A stretch of 64,000 bases of DNA from Bradyrhizobium sp. BR 10289 (GCF_019455385.1 NZ_JACOFR010000002.1:1-64000), one strand, 5' to 3'. Counted from the first letter of the stretch, positions 25,671-35,560 are shown. Notes: a model not told the origin generated them from the sequence alone. Numbers and translations: made by a program.

Positions 25671-26648
25671 TCACATCTTCTTGTAGGCGTCGAGCACGGC
25701 CTGGCCGTCGGCGCCGGCCTTCTTGAGCCAGTCCGCGGTAAGCTGCTCACCAACCTTCTGGAAGCCGGCCTTCAGCGCAGCGCTGGGCGGCTCGACCGTC
25801 ATGCCCTTGGCCTTGAGCTGGTCGATGTACCAGTTGGCCTTCTCTTCCCAGGCCTTCCAGCCGCGCGTCTCGGCGGTGGCGGCGGCCTTGAGGATGGCCT
25901 CCTGGGTCGGCTTGTCGAGCGCCTCGAACGCGGCCTTGTTCACGAAGGTGTAGTCTTTCGGGATCCAGGCCTGCACGTCATAGAAGTATTTCAGCGACTC
26001 CCAGGCCTTCGAATCGTAGCCCGTGCCGCCCGACGACATGAACGAGTTCACGACGCCCGTCGCGAGCGCCTGCGGCAGCTCGGCCGCCTGGATGGTGACC
26101 GACTGGGCGCCGACCAGTTCGCCGATACGCGCGGTCCCGACATTGTAGGCACGCCATTTCAGGCCCTTCATGTCCTCGATCGTGGCCAGCGGCTTGTTGA
26201 CGTAGACGCCCTGCGGCGCCCACGGCACCGCGAACAGCAGCTTGAGCCCCTGCGCCTCGAGCTTCTTGGTGATCAGCGGCTTGGAGGCCTGATAGAGCTT
26301 CATCGACTCCGGAAAGCTGGTCGCCAGGAACGGCACCACGTCGACGCCGTAGATCGGATCCTCGTTCTCGTGGATCGACAGCAACACCTCGCCCATCTGC
26401 GCCTGCCCCGTCACCACCGCGCGCTTGATGTCGGGCGCCTTGAACAGCGAGGCGCCCGGATGGACCGTGATCTGGAGTTTTCCCGACGTGGCGGCTTCGA
26501 CGTCCTTGGCGAAGGCGACGAGATTTTCCGAGTGCGGATTGTCGGCGGGGTAGGCTGCCGGCAGATTCCATTTGGTCTGGGCCAGGGCCGGTGTTGCGCC
26601 AAGCACGACGCCGGCAAACAGCGCGGCGTGAATAAGACGGGATGTCAT
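25671..26648 (-). CDS. TRAP transporter solute-binding protein (DctP family), Sec-exported
   Basis: 325 residues with an ordinary Sec signal (cleavage near PALAQ|T), unlike the Tat-exported DctP at 20995. It has the DctP fold: WNLPAAYPADNPHSENLVAF, HPGASLFKAPDIKRAV, and the ligand-arginine region GLKWRAYNVGTARIGELV. Start at 26648 follows GAGGAGAA. It is the last gene of a dctQ-dctM-dctP operon on the minus strand that converges on the acyl-CoA synthetase, with 53 bases between the two stops. The ligand is unknown, probably an organic anion. Confidence 0.92.
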   Translation of the reverse strand: MTSRLIHAALFAGVVLGATPALAQTKWNLPAAYPADNPHSENLVAFAKDVEAATSGKLQITVHPGASLFKAPDIKRAVVTGQAQMGEVLLSIHENEDPIYGVDVVPFLATSFPESMKLYQASKPLITKKLEAQGLKLLFAVPWAPQGVYVNKPLATIEDMKGLKWRAYNVGTARIGELVGAQSVTIQAAELPQALATGVVNSFMSSGGTGYDSKAWESLKYFYDVQAWIPKDYTFVNKAAFEALDKPTQEAILKAAATAETRGWKAWEEKANWYIDQLKAKGMTVEPPSAALKAGFQKVGEQLTADWLKKAGADGQAVLDAYKKM

Positions 26649-26676
26649 CGAACTTCTCCTCACGGTCGAATTGAGA

Positions 26677-27990
26677 TCAGTCGGGGAAAGCGAGTTTCGG
26701 CAGCAGCATCACGATCTGCGGATATTCGGTGATGATGAACACGGCGGCGAGCAGCAGAATGAAGAACGGGAATGCCGCCCGCGCGACGGTGAAGGTGTCG
26801 CGGCCGCTCATGTTCTGGAGCACAAACAGGTTGAAGCCGACCGGCGGCGTGATCTGCGCCATCTCGACATGGATGATGAGATAGACGCCGAACCAGACCA
26901 GGTCGAGCCCGGCCTGCTTGACCATCGGCAGCACGATGACAGCCGTCAGCACGATCATCGAGATGCCGTCGATCAGGCATCCCAGGATGATGTACATGAT
27001 GCTGAGATACAGCGCGAGCATGCCCGGTGTCAGCTGCTGGCCCTGCACCCAGGTGGCAAGCGCTGCGGGAATGCCGGTGTAGGCCATCGCCGCCGTGGTA
27101 TAAGCCGCGCCCGCAAGGATCAGCATGATCATGCAGGTCAGGCGCGTCGCGCTCATGATGCTCTCGAGGAAGTTCTTGCGCGTCAGCGTGCCGCTCCACC
27201 ACGCCAGCAGCAGCGCGCCCGCAACGCCCCAAGCCGCGCATTCGGTCGCGGTCGCAAAACCGAGCACGAGCGAAAGGAAGACGGCGAGGATCAGCAGCAG
27301 ACACGGTATGAGCTTCGCCGACTCCTGCAGCTTCCGGCGAAACGGCATCGGCGGATCGCGTGGTGGGACCTTGCCGGGGTTCAACAACGACCAGATGATG
27401 ATGTAGCCGGAATAGAGCACCATCACGAGCGCGCCCGGCAGGAAGCCGCCGAGGAAGACCTGGAGCACGGACACGTTCGCGGTGACCGCGTAGACCACCA
27501 TCGGGATCGAGGGCGGGATCAAGAGGCCGAGCGTGCCGGAGCCTGCGAGCGATCCGAGACTGAGGCCCTTGTCGTAGCCGCGCTTGTCGAGCTCGGGCAG
27601 CGCGATCTTGCCGATGGTGGCGCAGGTCGCGGCCGAGGAGCCCGACACGGCCGCGAAGATGCCACAGCCGATCACGTTCACATGCGTCAGCCGTCCGGGC
27701 AACCACTGGACCCACGGCGACAGGCCGCGGAACATTTCTTCCGACAATTTGGTGCGGAACAGGATCTCGCCCATCCAGATGAACAGTGGCAGCGCGGCCA
27801 GCGTCCAGGACGAGCTTGCGCTCCAGGTCGTGGTCGCGAGCACCGAACCGAGCGGCAGGCTGGTGGTCAGAGCCATCGCCACGAAGCCGACGAGCCCCAG
27901 CGAGACGGCGATCCAGACGCCGCTTCCCAGCAGTAGGATCATGACGCCGAGCAGGATGAAGGAGAGCTCGATCATGCCGAGATTGGCCAT
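26677..27990 (-). CDS. TRAP transporter large permease DctM
   Basis: 437 residues, usual DctM length, with about 12 hydrophobic helices. Conserved pieces are LFIWMGEILFRT, GCGIFAAVSGSSAATCATIG, GLLIPPSIPMVVYAV and AQITPPVGFNLFVLQ. It forms the transport pathway with DctQ. Start at ATG 27990 is preceded by GGAGG; a TTG at 27996 was rejected. The gene starts two bases after the dctQ stop, and ends 28 bases before dctP. Confidence 0.93.
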   Translation of the reverse strand: MANLGMIELSFILLGVMILLLGSGVWIAVSLGLVGFVAMALTTSLPLGSVLATTTWSASSSWTLAALPLFIWMGEILFRTKLSEEMFRGLSPWVQWLPGRLTHVNVIGCGIFAAVSGSSAATCATIGKIALPELDKRGYDKGLSLGSLAGSGTLGLLIPPSIPMVVYAVTANVSVLQVFLGGFLPGALVMVLYSGYIIIWSLLNPGKVPPRDPPMPFRRKLQESAKLIPCLLLILAVFLSLVLGFATATECAAWGVAGALLLAWWSGTLTRKNFLESIMSATRLTCMIMLILAGAAYTTAAMAYTGIPAALATWVQGQQLTPGMLALYLSIMYIILGCLIDGISMIVLTAVIVLPMVKQAGLDLVWFGVYLIIHVEMAQITPPVGFNLFVLQNMSGRDTFTVARAAFPFFILLLAAVFIITEYPQIVMLLPKLAFPD

Positions 27991-27992
27991 GC

Positions 27993-28580
27993 TCAACCTC
28001 CGCCGCCCTGCGAGATGCGCTCGACGAATTCCTCGGGCGTCTCGTCCGGCGAACCCTTCTCGTAGCTCGGCCGGTTACCGCCGACGACATTGACCATCTC
28101 GTCGATCAGCGCGATCGACAGGATCACGAGGCCGCCGGCAAAGCCGAGCTGAGGAATCCAGAGCGGAAGCGCGACGACACCCTGCGCGACGTCGTTGAAG
28201 CGCCAGGAATCGTAGGTCATCTGCAACGCGTGACGGGTGAAGTAGAGAATGAAGGCGGTCGAGATGGTGAGCGCCACGATCTCCGCGATTTGCTTGGTGC
28301 GTCCGTGCAGGCGCTCCAGCAGCAGGCCGACGCGGATCATCTCGCCGCGCTTGAAGGTGTGGGCAAGCCCGAGAAAGGCCATCGCCGCCATGCACCAGGA
28401 TGCGAAATCATCGCCGGCGGGGATGTTGAGCGCAAACTGGCGCCCGACCGACATCACCATCATGATCGCGAAGATCGCGACCAGGAAGATGCCGGCAGCA
28501 ACGCCCGAGGCGAGATAAAGCAGATCCAGCGCGCGCCGGACCGGTCCACCAGAATTTACGTCGTCGCCGTGCCCTGCCAC
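27993..28580 (-). CDS. TRAP transporter small permease DctQ
   Basis: 195 residues with four predicted helices and the family pattern DDFASWCMAAMAFLGLAHTFKRGEMIRVGLLLERL. Start is GTG at 28580. The C-terminal tail (NRPSYEKGSPDETPEEFVER) is cytoplasmic and acidic. First gene of the minus-strand TRAP operon. A GTCT...AGAC element at 28642-28659 lies upstream and might be an operator, which is weakly supported. Confidence 0.9.
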   Translation of the reverse strand: MAGHGDDVNSGGPVRRALDLLYLASGVAAGIFLVAIFAIMMVMSVGRQFALNIPAGDDFASWCMAAMAFLGLAHTFKRGEMIRVGLLLERLHGRTKQIAEIVALTISTAFILYFTRHALQMTYDSWRFNDVAQGVVALPLWIPQLGFAGGLVILSIALIDEMVNVVGGNRPSYEKGSPDETPEEFVERISQGGGG

Positions 28581-28726
28581 GCAGCCCCCATCCTCATCCT
28601 GCGGCGCAATCAGGCTTGATTAACGCCACCGGCCAACGCCTGTCTTTCAGACGTTAGACCAACACGATGGGCCCAACGAAAGCAAGGAGCATGCCGTCCT
28701 GCGGCAAATCTACACTGAATGGGCTT

Positions 28727-29524
28727 TCAGTGCGTCTCCAGCCGCATCCCGTCGTAAGCCGGCACAACGCCGGCGGGAAGCGTTTGCCTGATCACCTCGT
28801 AATCGACGTCGGCGGTCATGTTGGTGATGACGGCGCGCTTCGGCTTGAAGCGGTCGATCCAGGACAAGGCATCGTTGATGCTGAAATGGCTGGAATGCTG
28901 GGTGTAGCGCAAGCCATCGACGATCCAGAGGTCGAGATTTTCCAGCGCGCCAAAACTCTCGGGCGGGATGTCGTTGAGGTCGGGCGTGTAGGCGGCGTTA
29001 CCGATGCGATAGCCGAGCGCGGGAATCTGGCCGTGCTGGACCAGGAAGGCGGTCATCGTGATGTCTCCGCCCTTGCCGCTGATGACCTGGCTCCCGCCGG
29101 CCTCGATCGAATGCCGGTGCAGGATCGGCGGATAGTCGCTGCCCTCCGGCGAGATGAAGCAATAGGAGAACCGCGCCATGATGTCTTTCGCGGTCGATTG
29201 GTTGAAATAGACCGGAATGCGCTTGCGCATGTGGAGCACGACGGAGCGAAGATCGTCCATGCCGTGGGTCTGGTCCGCATGCTCATGCGTCAGGAACACA
29301 GCATCGATGTGGTCGACATTGGTGTCGATGAGCTGCTCGCGCAGATCCGGCGCGGTGTCGATCACGATGCGCGTGATGCCGTGGCTCGATGTCTTCTCCG
29401 CCATCAGCGAGCAGCGGCGGCGGCGGTTTTTTGGATTGCTTGGATCGCAGGCGCCCCAGCCGAGTGCGGGACGCGGCACGCCGGCGGAGGAGCCGCAGCC
29501 CAGGATCGTCAGCGTCAGCGTCAT
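28727..29524 (-). CDS. MBL-fold phosphodiesterase-like hydrolase (PhnP type)
   Basis: 265 residues. N-terminal strand LTILGCGSSAGVPRP and metal-binding motif THEHADQTHGMDDLR place it with PhnP/RNase Z-like beta-lactamase-fold enzymes. Other ligands are expected at the histidine in SSHFSIN and the aspartate in TPDLNDIP. PhnP cleaves cyclic phosphodiesters, but many relatives are uncharacterised. It is the last gene of the block holB-metG-tatD-this gene, an order I recall from many alphaproteobacteria. It starts 13 bases after tatD. Confidence 0.85.
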   Translation of the reverse strand: MTLTLTILGCGSSAGVPRPALGWGACDPSNPKNRRRRCSLMAEKTSSHGITRIVIDTAPDLREQLIDTNVDHIDAVFLTHEHADQTHGMDDLRSVVLHMRKRIPVYFNQSTAKDIMARFSYCFISPEGSDYPPILHRHSIEAGGSQVISGKGGDITMTAFLVQHGQIPALGYRIGNAAYTPDLNDIPPESFGALENLDLWIVDGLRYTQHSSHFSINDALSWIDRFKPKRAVITNMTADVDYEVIRQTLPAGVVPAYDGMRLETH

Positions 29525-29537
29525 GCGGTTCCCTACC

Positions 29538-30314
29538 TTAAGCTTTCACCTTCGAGAACAGGCGGAAGAAATTGTCGGTGGTCTGGCGTGAGATCTCATC
29601 AAACGACACGCCGCGGGTTTCCGCCAGCACCTTGGCGACCTCGACCACATAGGCCGGCTCGTTGCGCTTGCCCCGGAATTTTCCGGGCGCAAGATAGGGC
29701 GAGTCCGTTTCAACCAGAATACGGTCAGACGGCAGCTCAGCCGCGAGCGCGCGAAGAGTGTCCGACTTCTTGAAGGTCAGGATGCCCGTGAAGCCGATAT
29801 AGAGCCCGAGCGACACCGCCTTCAGCGCCAGCTCGCGCCCTCCGGTGTAACAATGCAGCACGGCGCGAAACGATCCCTTCGCCGTCTCCTCCTCGAGGAT
29901 GCGGGCGCAATCCTCGTCGGCCTCGCGGGTATGGATCACCAGCGGCAGGCCGGTCGCGCGCGCCGCGGCGATATGGGCGCGAAAACCCCTCGCCTGCGCT
30001 TCCGGCGAGCCATTGTCGTAGAAATAGTCGAGCCCAGCCTCGCCGAGCGCAACGACCTTGGGATGCTGCGTCAGCGCGATCAGCTCGTCCGGCGTGATGC
30101 CGTCTTCCTCGTCCGCGTGGTGCGGATGAGTGCCGACCGTGCAATAGACGTCGTCGTACCGCCCGGCGATGGCGAGAAGCTGATCGAGCTTGCGCACCCG
30201 CGTCGAGATCGTGACCATGCGCGTGAGGCCAGCCGCACGGGCACGCGACACGATCCCGTCGAGATCTTCCGCAAAGTCAGGAAAATCCAGATGGCAGTGA
30301 CTGTCGACCAGCAT
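29538..30314 (-). CDS. tatD: TatD-family metal-dependent DNase
   Basis: 258 residues. TIM-barrel metal ligands are visible in order: HCHLD (N-terminus), GEAGLDYF, IHTREAD, HCYTGG and ETDSPYLAP. TatD proteins are 3'-5' exonucleases active on DNA and RNA. The reading frame continues upstream into metG, so the start at 30314 (MLVDSHCHLD) was chosen by alignment with family N-termini. It begins 13 bases after metG. Confidence 0.93.
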   Translation of the reverse strand: MLVDSHCHLDFPDFAEDLDGIVSRARAAGLTRMVTISTRVRKLDQLLAIAGRYDDVYCTVGTHPHHADEEDGITPDELIALTQHPKVVALGEAGLDYFYDNGSPEAQARGFRAHIAAARATGLPLVIHTREADEDCARILEEETAKGSFRAVLHCYTGGRELALKAVSLGLYIGFTGILTFKKSDTLRALAAELPSDRILVETDSPYLAPGKFRGKRNEPAYVVEVAKVLAETRGVSFDEISRQTTDNFFRLFSKVKA

Positions 30315-30327
30315 GGTGACGCCCGCC

Positions 30328-32304
30328 CTAAGCCGCCGGCTCGATGTAGCGCGGGAACGCCGGCGTCGGCGCCGGCAGCGTCGAGCCGGGCGCAATCCGC
30401 TTGTCGCCGCCAAGCATCGCGAAGTTACGCTCGGTCGCGGGGACCCCGAGGCTGTCGAGCAGCAAGCTGGATGCGGTCGGCATCGCCGGCTGGGCCAGGA
30501 TCGCGATCTGGCGCACGACTTCGGCGGTGACATAGAGCACCGTCTTCTGTCTTGCGGGATCTGTCTTGGCCAGCGCCCATGGCGCCTCACCCGCGAAATA
30601 GCGGTTGGCTTCCGCGACCACGGCCCAGACCGCATTGAGCCATTGATGGATCTGCTGAGTCGCCATGGCTTCCCGCGATGCGGCGATCATACCGTCGGCC
30701 ATCGCCAGGATCGCCTTGTCGTTGTCGCTGAACTCGCCCGGCTCGGGCAGCACGCCGCCGAGTTGCTTGGCGACCATCGACAGCGAGCGCTGCGCGAGAT
30801 TGCCGAGATCGTTGGCGAGATCGGCATTGATGCGTGCGACGATGGCTTCATGGTTGTAGTTGCCGTCCTGGCCAAACGGCACCTCGCGCAGGAAGAAATA
30901 GCGCATCTGGTCGACGCCATACTGGTCGGCGAGATTGAAGGGATCGACGACGTTGCCGACCGACTTCGACATCTTCTCGCCCCTGTTGAACAGGAAGCCG
31001 TGGGCATAGACCCGCTTCGGCACGGGGATGCCGGCCGACATCAGGAATGCGGGCCAGTACACCGCGTGGAAGCGGATAATGTCCTTGCCGATGATGTGGA
31101 CATCGGCAGGCCAATAGCGCCAGTTCGTATCGCTCTCGTCGGGGAAGCCGACGCCGGTGATGTAGTTGGTCAGCGCGTCAACCCAGACATACATCACGTG
31201 CTCTTCGTCGCCCGGCACTTTGACGCCCCAGTCGAACGTCGTGCGCGAGATCGAGAGATCGCGCAATCCGCCCTTGACGAAGCTCACCACCTCGTTCTTG
31301 CGGGAGTCGGGCCCGATGAAGTCGGGACGATCCGTGTAGAGCTTCAGTAGTTTGTCCTGATAGGCCGAGAGGCGGAAGAAATAGCTCTTCTCCTCGACCC
31401 ACTCGACCGGCGTGCCCTGCGGTCCAAGGCGCACGCCGTCGTCGTTCAGGCGCGTCTCGTCCTCGGCGTAATAGGCCTCATCGCGCACCGAGTACCAGCC
31501 GGAATAGGTGTCGGCATAGATGTCGCCGTTCGCCTCCATGCGCCGCCAGATCTCCTGGGTCGAGCGATGGTGCTGCTCCTCGGTGGTGCGGATGAAGCGG
31601 TCGAACGACACGTTCAGCCGCTCATCCATCTCCTTGAAGCGGGCGGCGTTGCGGGTCGCGAGCGCAGCCGGCGTGAGCCCCTCGTTCTGCGCGGTCTGGA
31701 CCATCTTCAGACCGTGCTCGTCGGTCCCGGTCAGGAAGAACACGTCCTTGCCGTCGAGCCGCGCAAAGCGCGCCAGCACGTCGGTCGCGATCGCCTCATA
31801 GGCGTGGCCAATATGCGGAGCGCCATTCGGATACGCGATCGCGGTGGTGATGTAGAAGACGTTGTCGCGCGCAGGAGCTGCGGCTTGCGGTGCTGCGACC
31901 GGCTTTGGCGCGGGCGGCGCCGTCGGCTTCGACAGCTTCGGCTTCACGGCCTTCGGCGGCGCAACGACGGGAGCCGGCGCGACGGTCGCGGCAGGCGCCG
32001 CGGCCTTCTTGGTCACCTTCTTTGCCGGAGCCTTCGCTGGAACCTTGGCCGGCGCTTTGGCTGCCTTCTTCTTTGAGGCCTTCGCTGCGACGATCTGCTT
32101 CTTCGCAGCCTTCTTGCCGGCCTTCTTCGACGACTTGGCGGCGCCCTTCTTCACGCCCTTCTTGGCGGCCACCGTCTTGCTCTTCTTGATCTTCTTTGCA
32201 GCTTTGCGGGCGAGCGCCTTTACAGCCTTCTTCGCGGCTTTCTTGGCGGCCTTCGTCTTGCCCTTGTTCTTGCCCTTGGCGACTTTCTTTGCTCGTGTTG
32301 CCAC
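30328..32304 (-). CDS. metG: Methionyl-tRNA synthetase with histone-H1-like N-terminal tail
   Basis: 658 residues. The catalytic enzyme starts at about residue 147 ([14 protein letters not shown]), with PHIGHAYE (HIGH) and [10 protein letters not shown] (KMSKS) motifs. The tRNA-binding helical domain follows to the C-terminus. The core of about 512 residues matches normal alphaproteobacterial MetG. The first 146 residues are an added tail. Residues 1-100 contain 40 lysines, no acidic residues and many AK/AAKK repeats, and residues 101-146 are Pro/Ala rich. The tail resembles histone H1 or AlgP tails and is probably disordered; it could bind tRNA or DNA (inference). No in-frame methionine separates tail from core. 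Confidence 0.95.
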   Translation of the reverse strand: MATRAKKVAKGKNKGKTKAAKKAAKKAVKALARKAAKKIKKSKTVAAKKGVKKGAAKSSKKAGKKAAKKQIVAAKASKKKAAKAPAKVPAKAPAKKVTKKAAAPAATVAPAPVVAPPKAVKPKLSKPTAPPAPKPVAAPQAAAPARDNVFYITTAIAYPNGAPHIGHAYEAIATDVLARFARLDGKDVFFLTGTDEHGLKMVQTAQNEGLTPAALATRNAARFKEMDERLNVSFDRFIRTTEEQHHRSTQEIWRRMEANGDIYADTYSGWYSVRDEAYYAEDETRLNDDGVRLGPQGTPVEWVEEKSYFFRLSAYQDKLLKLYTDRPDFIGPDSRKNEVVSFVKGGLRDLSISRTTFDWGVKVPGDEEHVMYVWVDALTNYITGVGFPDESDTNWRYWPADVHIIGKDIIRFHAVYWPAFLMSAGIPVPKRVYAHGFLFNRGEKMSKSVGNVVDPFNLADQYGVDQMRYFFLREVPFGQDGNYNHEAIVARINADLANDLGNLAQRSLSMVAKQLGGVLPEPGEFSDNDKAILAMADGMIAASREAMATQQIHQWLNAVWAVVAEANRYFAGEAPWALAKTDPARQKTVLYVTAEVVRQIAILAQPAMPTASSLLLDSLGVPATERNFAMLGGDKRIAPGSTLPAPTPAFPRYIEPAA

Positions 32305-32413
32305 GACGAATTCCTTTACGGCTTCTCGTATTTCTTGAATCGAACTTGCGTTAGATTGTTGCCTTGAGCACGATCATTTCGGAAAATCGCTCCGCACCTT
32401 TCCGGATCATGCT

Positions 32414-33460
32414 CTAGCGCGTTGCGTCCGCCAGCCAGCCGAACACCGAGAACACCAAGGGCTTTCGCTCCAGATTGTAGGTTTCGGTGTCGCGCGCGGC
32501 GCGGACGATCTTTTCCCATACCTCAGCTAGACGCGCAAGGCGCGGCAGGTTCTGGTTGGCATTGGCCTCGTCCGCATGCAGGCGTTCGGCGATCCATCGA
32601 TCGATGCCGTCGATGAAGGCCGCGAGCGCGACGCGGTCGCTGGTCCCCAGCGAATCGCCGAGCGTGTGCAACTCGCGCGGATCGACCTGTGGCAGTCGGG
32701 CCAGCAGCGAGGCCGTACGTTGCTGGAGTTTCAACGCGTCCCCGCCGAGCAGCGTCAGCGCCCGCGCGACACTGCCCTCGGAGGCCTCCGCCGCTTCACG
32801 CAGGGCGAGATCCGTCGGAGCAAGATCAGCCACTGAAGCCGCCGCGCTGATCACCTCATCCGTTCCGAGCGGCCGCAGCCGCAGCTTGCGGCAACGTGAC
32901 TGAATGGTGGCGAGCACGCGCGCCGGCGCGTGGCTCACCAGCAGGAATAGCGATTGCTGCGGCGGCTCCTCCAAAATTTTCAGCAGCGCGTTGGCCGCGT
33001 TCGGATTGAGCTCGTCGACGGTGTCAACGATGCAGACGCGCCAGCCCTCCGCCGCTGCGGTCGAGCCGAAGAAGCCGATCGTCTCGCGCGTCTCGTCGAC
33101 GGTGATGACGGTGCGCATCACGCCACGATCATTGGCGGTGCGCTCCAGCGTCAACAGGCCGCCATGCGAGCCCGCCGCAACCTGACGCGCCACGGCGTCA
33201 TCGGGATCGATCGCGAGGTCTTCGGCGCGTTGCACTTCAGGCGCCCGTGGCTGGCCGTGCGCGAGTACGAAGCGCGCCATGCGGTAGGCCAGCGTCGCCT
33301 TGCCGATGCCTTGCGGCCCGCCGATCAGCCAGGCATGCGGGATGCGCCCGCTGCGATAGGCCGTCAGCAGCGCGGTCTCGGCCTCGCGGTGGCCGAACAG
33401 CAGGCTGGTTTCGCGCGGATGCGGTATCGCGCTCTCGCTCTCGGCCTTGCGCGGGCTCAT
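32414..33460 (-). CDS. holB: DNA polymerase III delta-prime subunit
   Basis: 348 residues of the clamp-loader AAA+ family. N-terminal LLFGHREAETALLTAYRSGR and IPHAWLIGGPQGIGKATLAY (a P-loop-like site near residue 48), NAANALLKILEEPP, and the arginine-bearing SRCRKLRLRPL (the SRC motif of delta/gamma subunits) are seen. It is part of the tmk-holB pair, as in most bacteria, and overlaps tmk by four bases (ATGA). The 109-base gap to metG has no gene. Confidence 0.93.
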   Translation of the reverse strand: MSPRKAESESAIPHPRETSLLFGHREAETALLTAYRSGRIPHAWLIGGPQGIGKATLAYRMARFVLAHGQPRAPEVQRAEDLAIDPDDAVARQVAAGSHGGLLTLERTANDRGVMRTVITVDETRETIGFFGSTAAAEGWRVCIVDTVDELNPNAANALLKILEEPPQQSLFLLVSHAPARVLATIQSRCRKLRLRPLGTDEVISAAASVADLAPTDLALREAAEASEGSVARALTLLGGDALKLQQRTASLLARLPQVDPRELHTLGDSLGTSDRVALAAFIDGIDRWIAERLHADEANANQNLPRLARLAEVWEKIVRAARDTETYNLERKPLVFSVFGWLADATR

Positions 33461-34143
33461 GCCGAGATCACCGATGCGGGCGTCGGAAGCAGGCGCTCGT
33501 GCACGGCGCTCCAGACCCGTCCGGCCACCGTATCCGGATCGGAATTGGCATCGACCAGCACGCAGCGCGAAGGCTCGTCCGCCGCGATCTTGCGATAGGC
33601 CTCGCGCAGGCCCTGGTGGAAGCCGAGCTTCTCTCCCTCGAACCTGTCAGGCGTGCCGCTGCCGCGACGCGCGGCGGCGCGCTGCAGGCCGATCTCGACC
33701 GGAAGGTCGAGGATGATGGTGAGATCGGGCTTGAGGTCGCCGATCGTGACCCGCTGCATCGCATTGATCAGCCCAGTGGGTACGCTGCCGAGACTGCCCT
33801 GATAGGCGCGCGTCGAGTCGGCGAAACGGTCGCACAGCACCCAGGCGCCCTGGTTGAGCGCGGGCTGGATCACGGTGCGGACATGGTCGTCGCGGGCGGC
33901 AGCGAACAGCAAGGTCTCCGCATCGGGCCCGAGCAGCTTGCCCATGCCCGACAGCACCAGATGGCGCATGATCTCGGCGCCCGGCGATCCCCCCGGCTCG
34001 CGCGTGACGAGGACACGCATCCTTGCCGCCTTGAGGCGGTCGGCGAGCTTCTTGATCTGGGTCGACTTGCCCGTCCCCTCGCCGCCCTCAAAGGTGATGA
34101 AGCGTCCGCGTCCGGACCGTCGCTGTCCTGCACTCTCACTCAT
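33457..34143 (-). CDS. tmk: Thymidylate kinase
   Basis: 228 residues. P-loop FEGGEGTGKSTQ near residue 18, the DRF motif CDRFADSTRAYQG, EPGGSPGAE and lid region RRGSGTPDRFEGE all match dTMP kinase. It phosphorylates dTMP to dTDP. It lies between dacC (2 bases between stop and start) and holB (four-base overlap), in the conserved dac-tmk-holB-metG order. Confidence 0.95.
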   Translation of the reverse strand: MSESAGQRRSGRGRFITFEGGEGTGKSTQIKKLADRLKAARMRVLVTREPGGSPGAEIMRHLVLSGMGKLLGPDAETLLFAAARDDHVRTVIQPALNQGAWVLCDRFADSTRAYQGSLGSVPTGLINAMQRVTIGDLKPDLTIILDLPVEIGLQRAAARRGSGTPDRFEGEKLGFHQGLREAYRKIAADEPSRCVLVDANSDPDTVAGRVWSAVHERLLPTPASVISA

Positions 34144-34145
34144 GA

Positions 34146-35408
34146 TCAGAGCTTCTCGGCACCCGCGCGGAACATGCCGATCACGAGCTCGCTGGCGCCG
34201 TCGATGGCGCGGCGCATGGTCGAGCCGGTGCCGATGGCTTCGGCCGCATAGACCGGCGTCTCCACCGCGATATTGCCGCTGCGCCAGACCCTGACGACGC
34301 CGACCCGCTGGCCGGCCTCGACCGGCGCGCGCACCGGGCCGCTATAGACGACGCGCGCGATCAGCTTGTCGCTGCCGTTCTTGTGCACCATCACCTTCAC
34401 GGGATCTTTCGCGACGAGCTTTACGGAGCGGCTGTCACCACCGAACACTTTTGCGTAGCCGACCGGCTGATCGGCCGCGATCAGCGTGCGGGTCTCGAAA
34501 TTGCGAAAGCCCCATTCCAGCATCTTCTTGGCTTCGGTGGCGCGGTCCTCGGGATCTTCAAGCCCGTTGACGACGACGATCAGCCGCGTGCCGTTCTGCA
34601 CGGCCGAGCCGACCATGCCGTAGCCGCCTTCCTTGGTGTAGCCGGTCTTGAGGCCGTCGGCGCCTTCCATCGAATTGAGCAGCGGATTGCGGTTGGGCTG
34701 CCGGATCTTGTTCCAGGTGTATTCCTTCTCGCCGAACAGCTTGTAGAATTCGGGGAAGTCCAGAATGATGTGGCGGGCGAGGATGCCGAGCTCGCGCACC
34801 GTCATCTTGTTGCCGGGATCGGGCAGACCGTTGGAATTACCAAAGGTCGACTTGGTCATGCCGAGTTCGCGGGCGCGCTTGGTCATGAAGTCTGCGGCAA
34901 AGATCTTTTCGTTGCCGGCCATGGCTTCGGCGAGCGCGATGCAGGCGTCGTTGCCGCTCTGGATGATCGCGCCGTGCAGGAGATCGTCGACCGAAACCTT
35001 GCTGTTGATGGCCGCGAACATGGTCGAGCCGCCCGAGGGCGCGCCGCCCTTGCGCCAGGCGTTCTCGCTGATCCGGTACTCGTCGGTCAGCTTGATGTCG
35101 CCCTTCTTGATGGCGTTGAAGACGACTTCGGCCGTCATCAGCTTCATCATGCTGGATGGCGCGCGCAGCTCGTCGGCGTTCTTCTCGAACAGCACGCTGC
35201 CGCTGGAGGCCTCGATCAGGATGGCGGTCGGGGCATCGCCGTCGAAGCCGGACTCTTCGGTTTTCTTGGCGCCCTGGACGCTCTGGTTGGCGGCCAGAAG
35301 CGCCCCGCTCCAGCCGATACCCGCCACCAATACGGCAGCGATCAGCCCACGCGCCAGCACTCCGGCGGTGAACCGGCTGCGACGGAGCGGAGTGAAACGA
35401 AATGCCAT
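34146..35408 (-). CDS. D-alanyl-D-alanine carboxypeptidase (penicillin-binding protein 5/6 family)
   Basis: 420 residues. Signal/anchor helix at residues about 15-35, then the peptidase S11 domain with SSMMKL (SxxK), SGN (IIQSGNDAC) and KTG (DGLKTGYTKEGGYG). The C-terminal beta domain ends with the amphipathic helix MRRAIDGASELVIGMF..., a typical membrane anchor. Start at 35408 (MAFRFTPL) gives a proper signal; the open frame extends further upstream. It trims pentapeptides of peptidoglycan in the periplasm. In related genomes it is next to rlpA; here 9 kb of other genes intervene. Confidence 0.93.
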   Translation of the reverse strand: MAFRFTPLRRSRFTAGVLARGLIAAVLVAGIGWSGALLAANQSVQGAKKTEESGFDGDAPTAILIEASSGSVLFEKNADELRAPSSMMKLMTAEVVFNAIKKGDIKLTDEYRISENAWRKGGAPSGGSTMFAAINSKVSVDDLLHGAIIQSGNDACIALAEAMAGNEKIFAADFMTKRARELGMTKSTFGNSNGLPDPGNKMTVRELGILARHIILDFPEFYKLFGEKEYTWNKIRQPNRNPLLNSMEGADGLKTGYTKEGGYGMVGSAVQNGTRLIVVVNGLEDPEDRATEAKKMLEWGFRNFETRTLIAADQPVGYAKVFGGDSRSVKLVAKDPVKVMVHKNGSDKLIARVVYSGPVRAPVEAGQRVGVVRVWRSGNIAVETPVYAAEAIGTGSTMRRAIDGASELVIGMFRAGAEKL

Positions 35409-35560
35409 GGCCAAGCCCTGAGAGCGGCGTTCTAACAGTTGGAACCGGTGCGAACAACACGAGGTTGGCGCGCGCACCCGAGTTTGCACGATTCGCGTTG
35501 CGCCCCTATCGTGGCACCTCATATTTGTCGACCAAACCCCTGAAACAAGGCGGAAAAGCG

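Noticed and set aside
28642..28659. GTCT...AGAC element as a GntR operator for the minus-strand TRAP operon
   Set aside because: Only four bases at each end are symmetric, which is expected by chance in a gap of this size.
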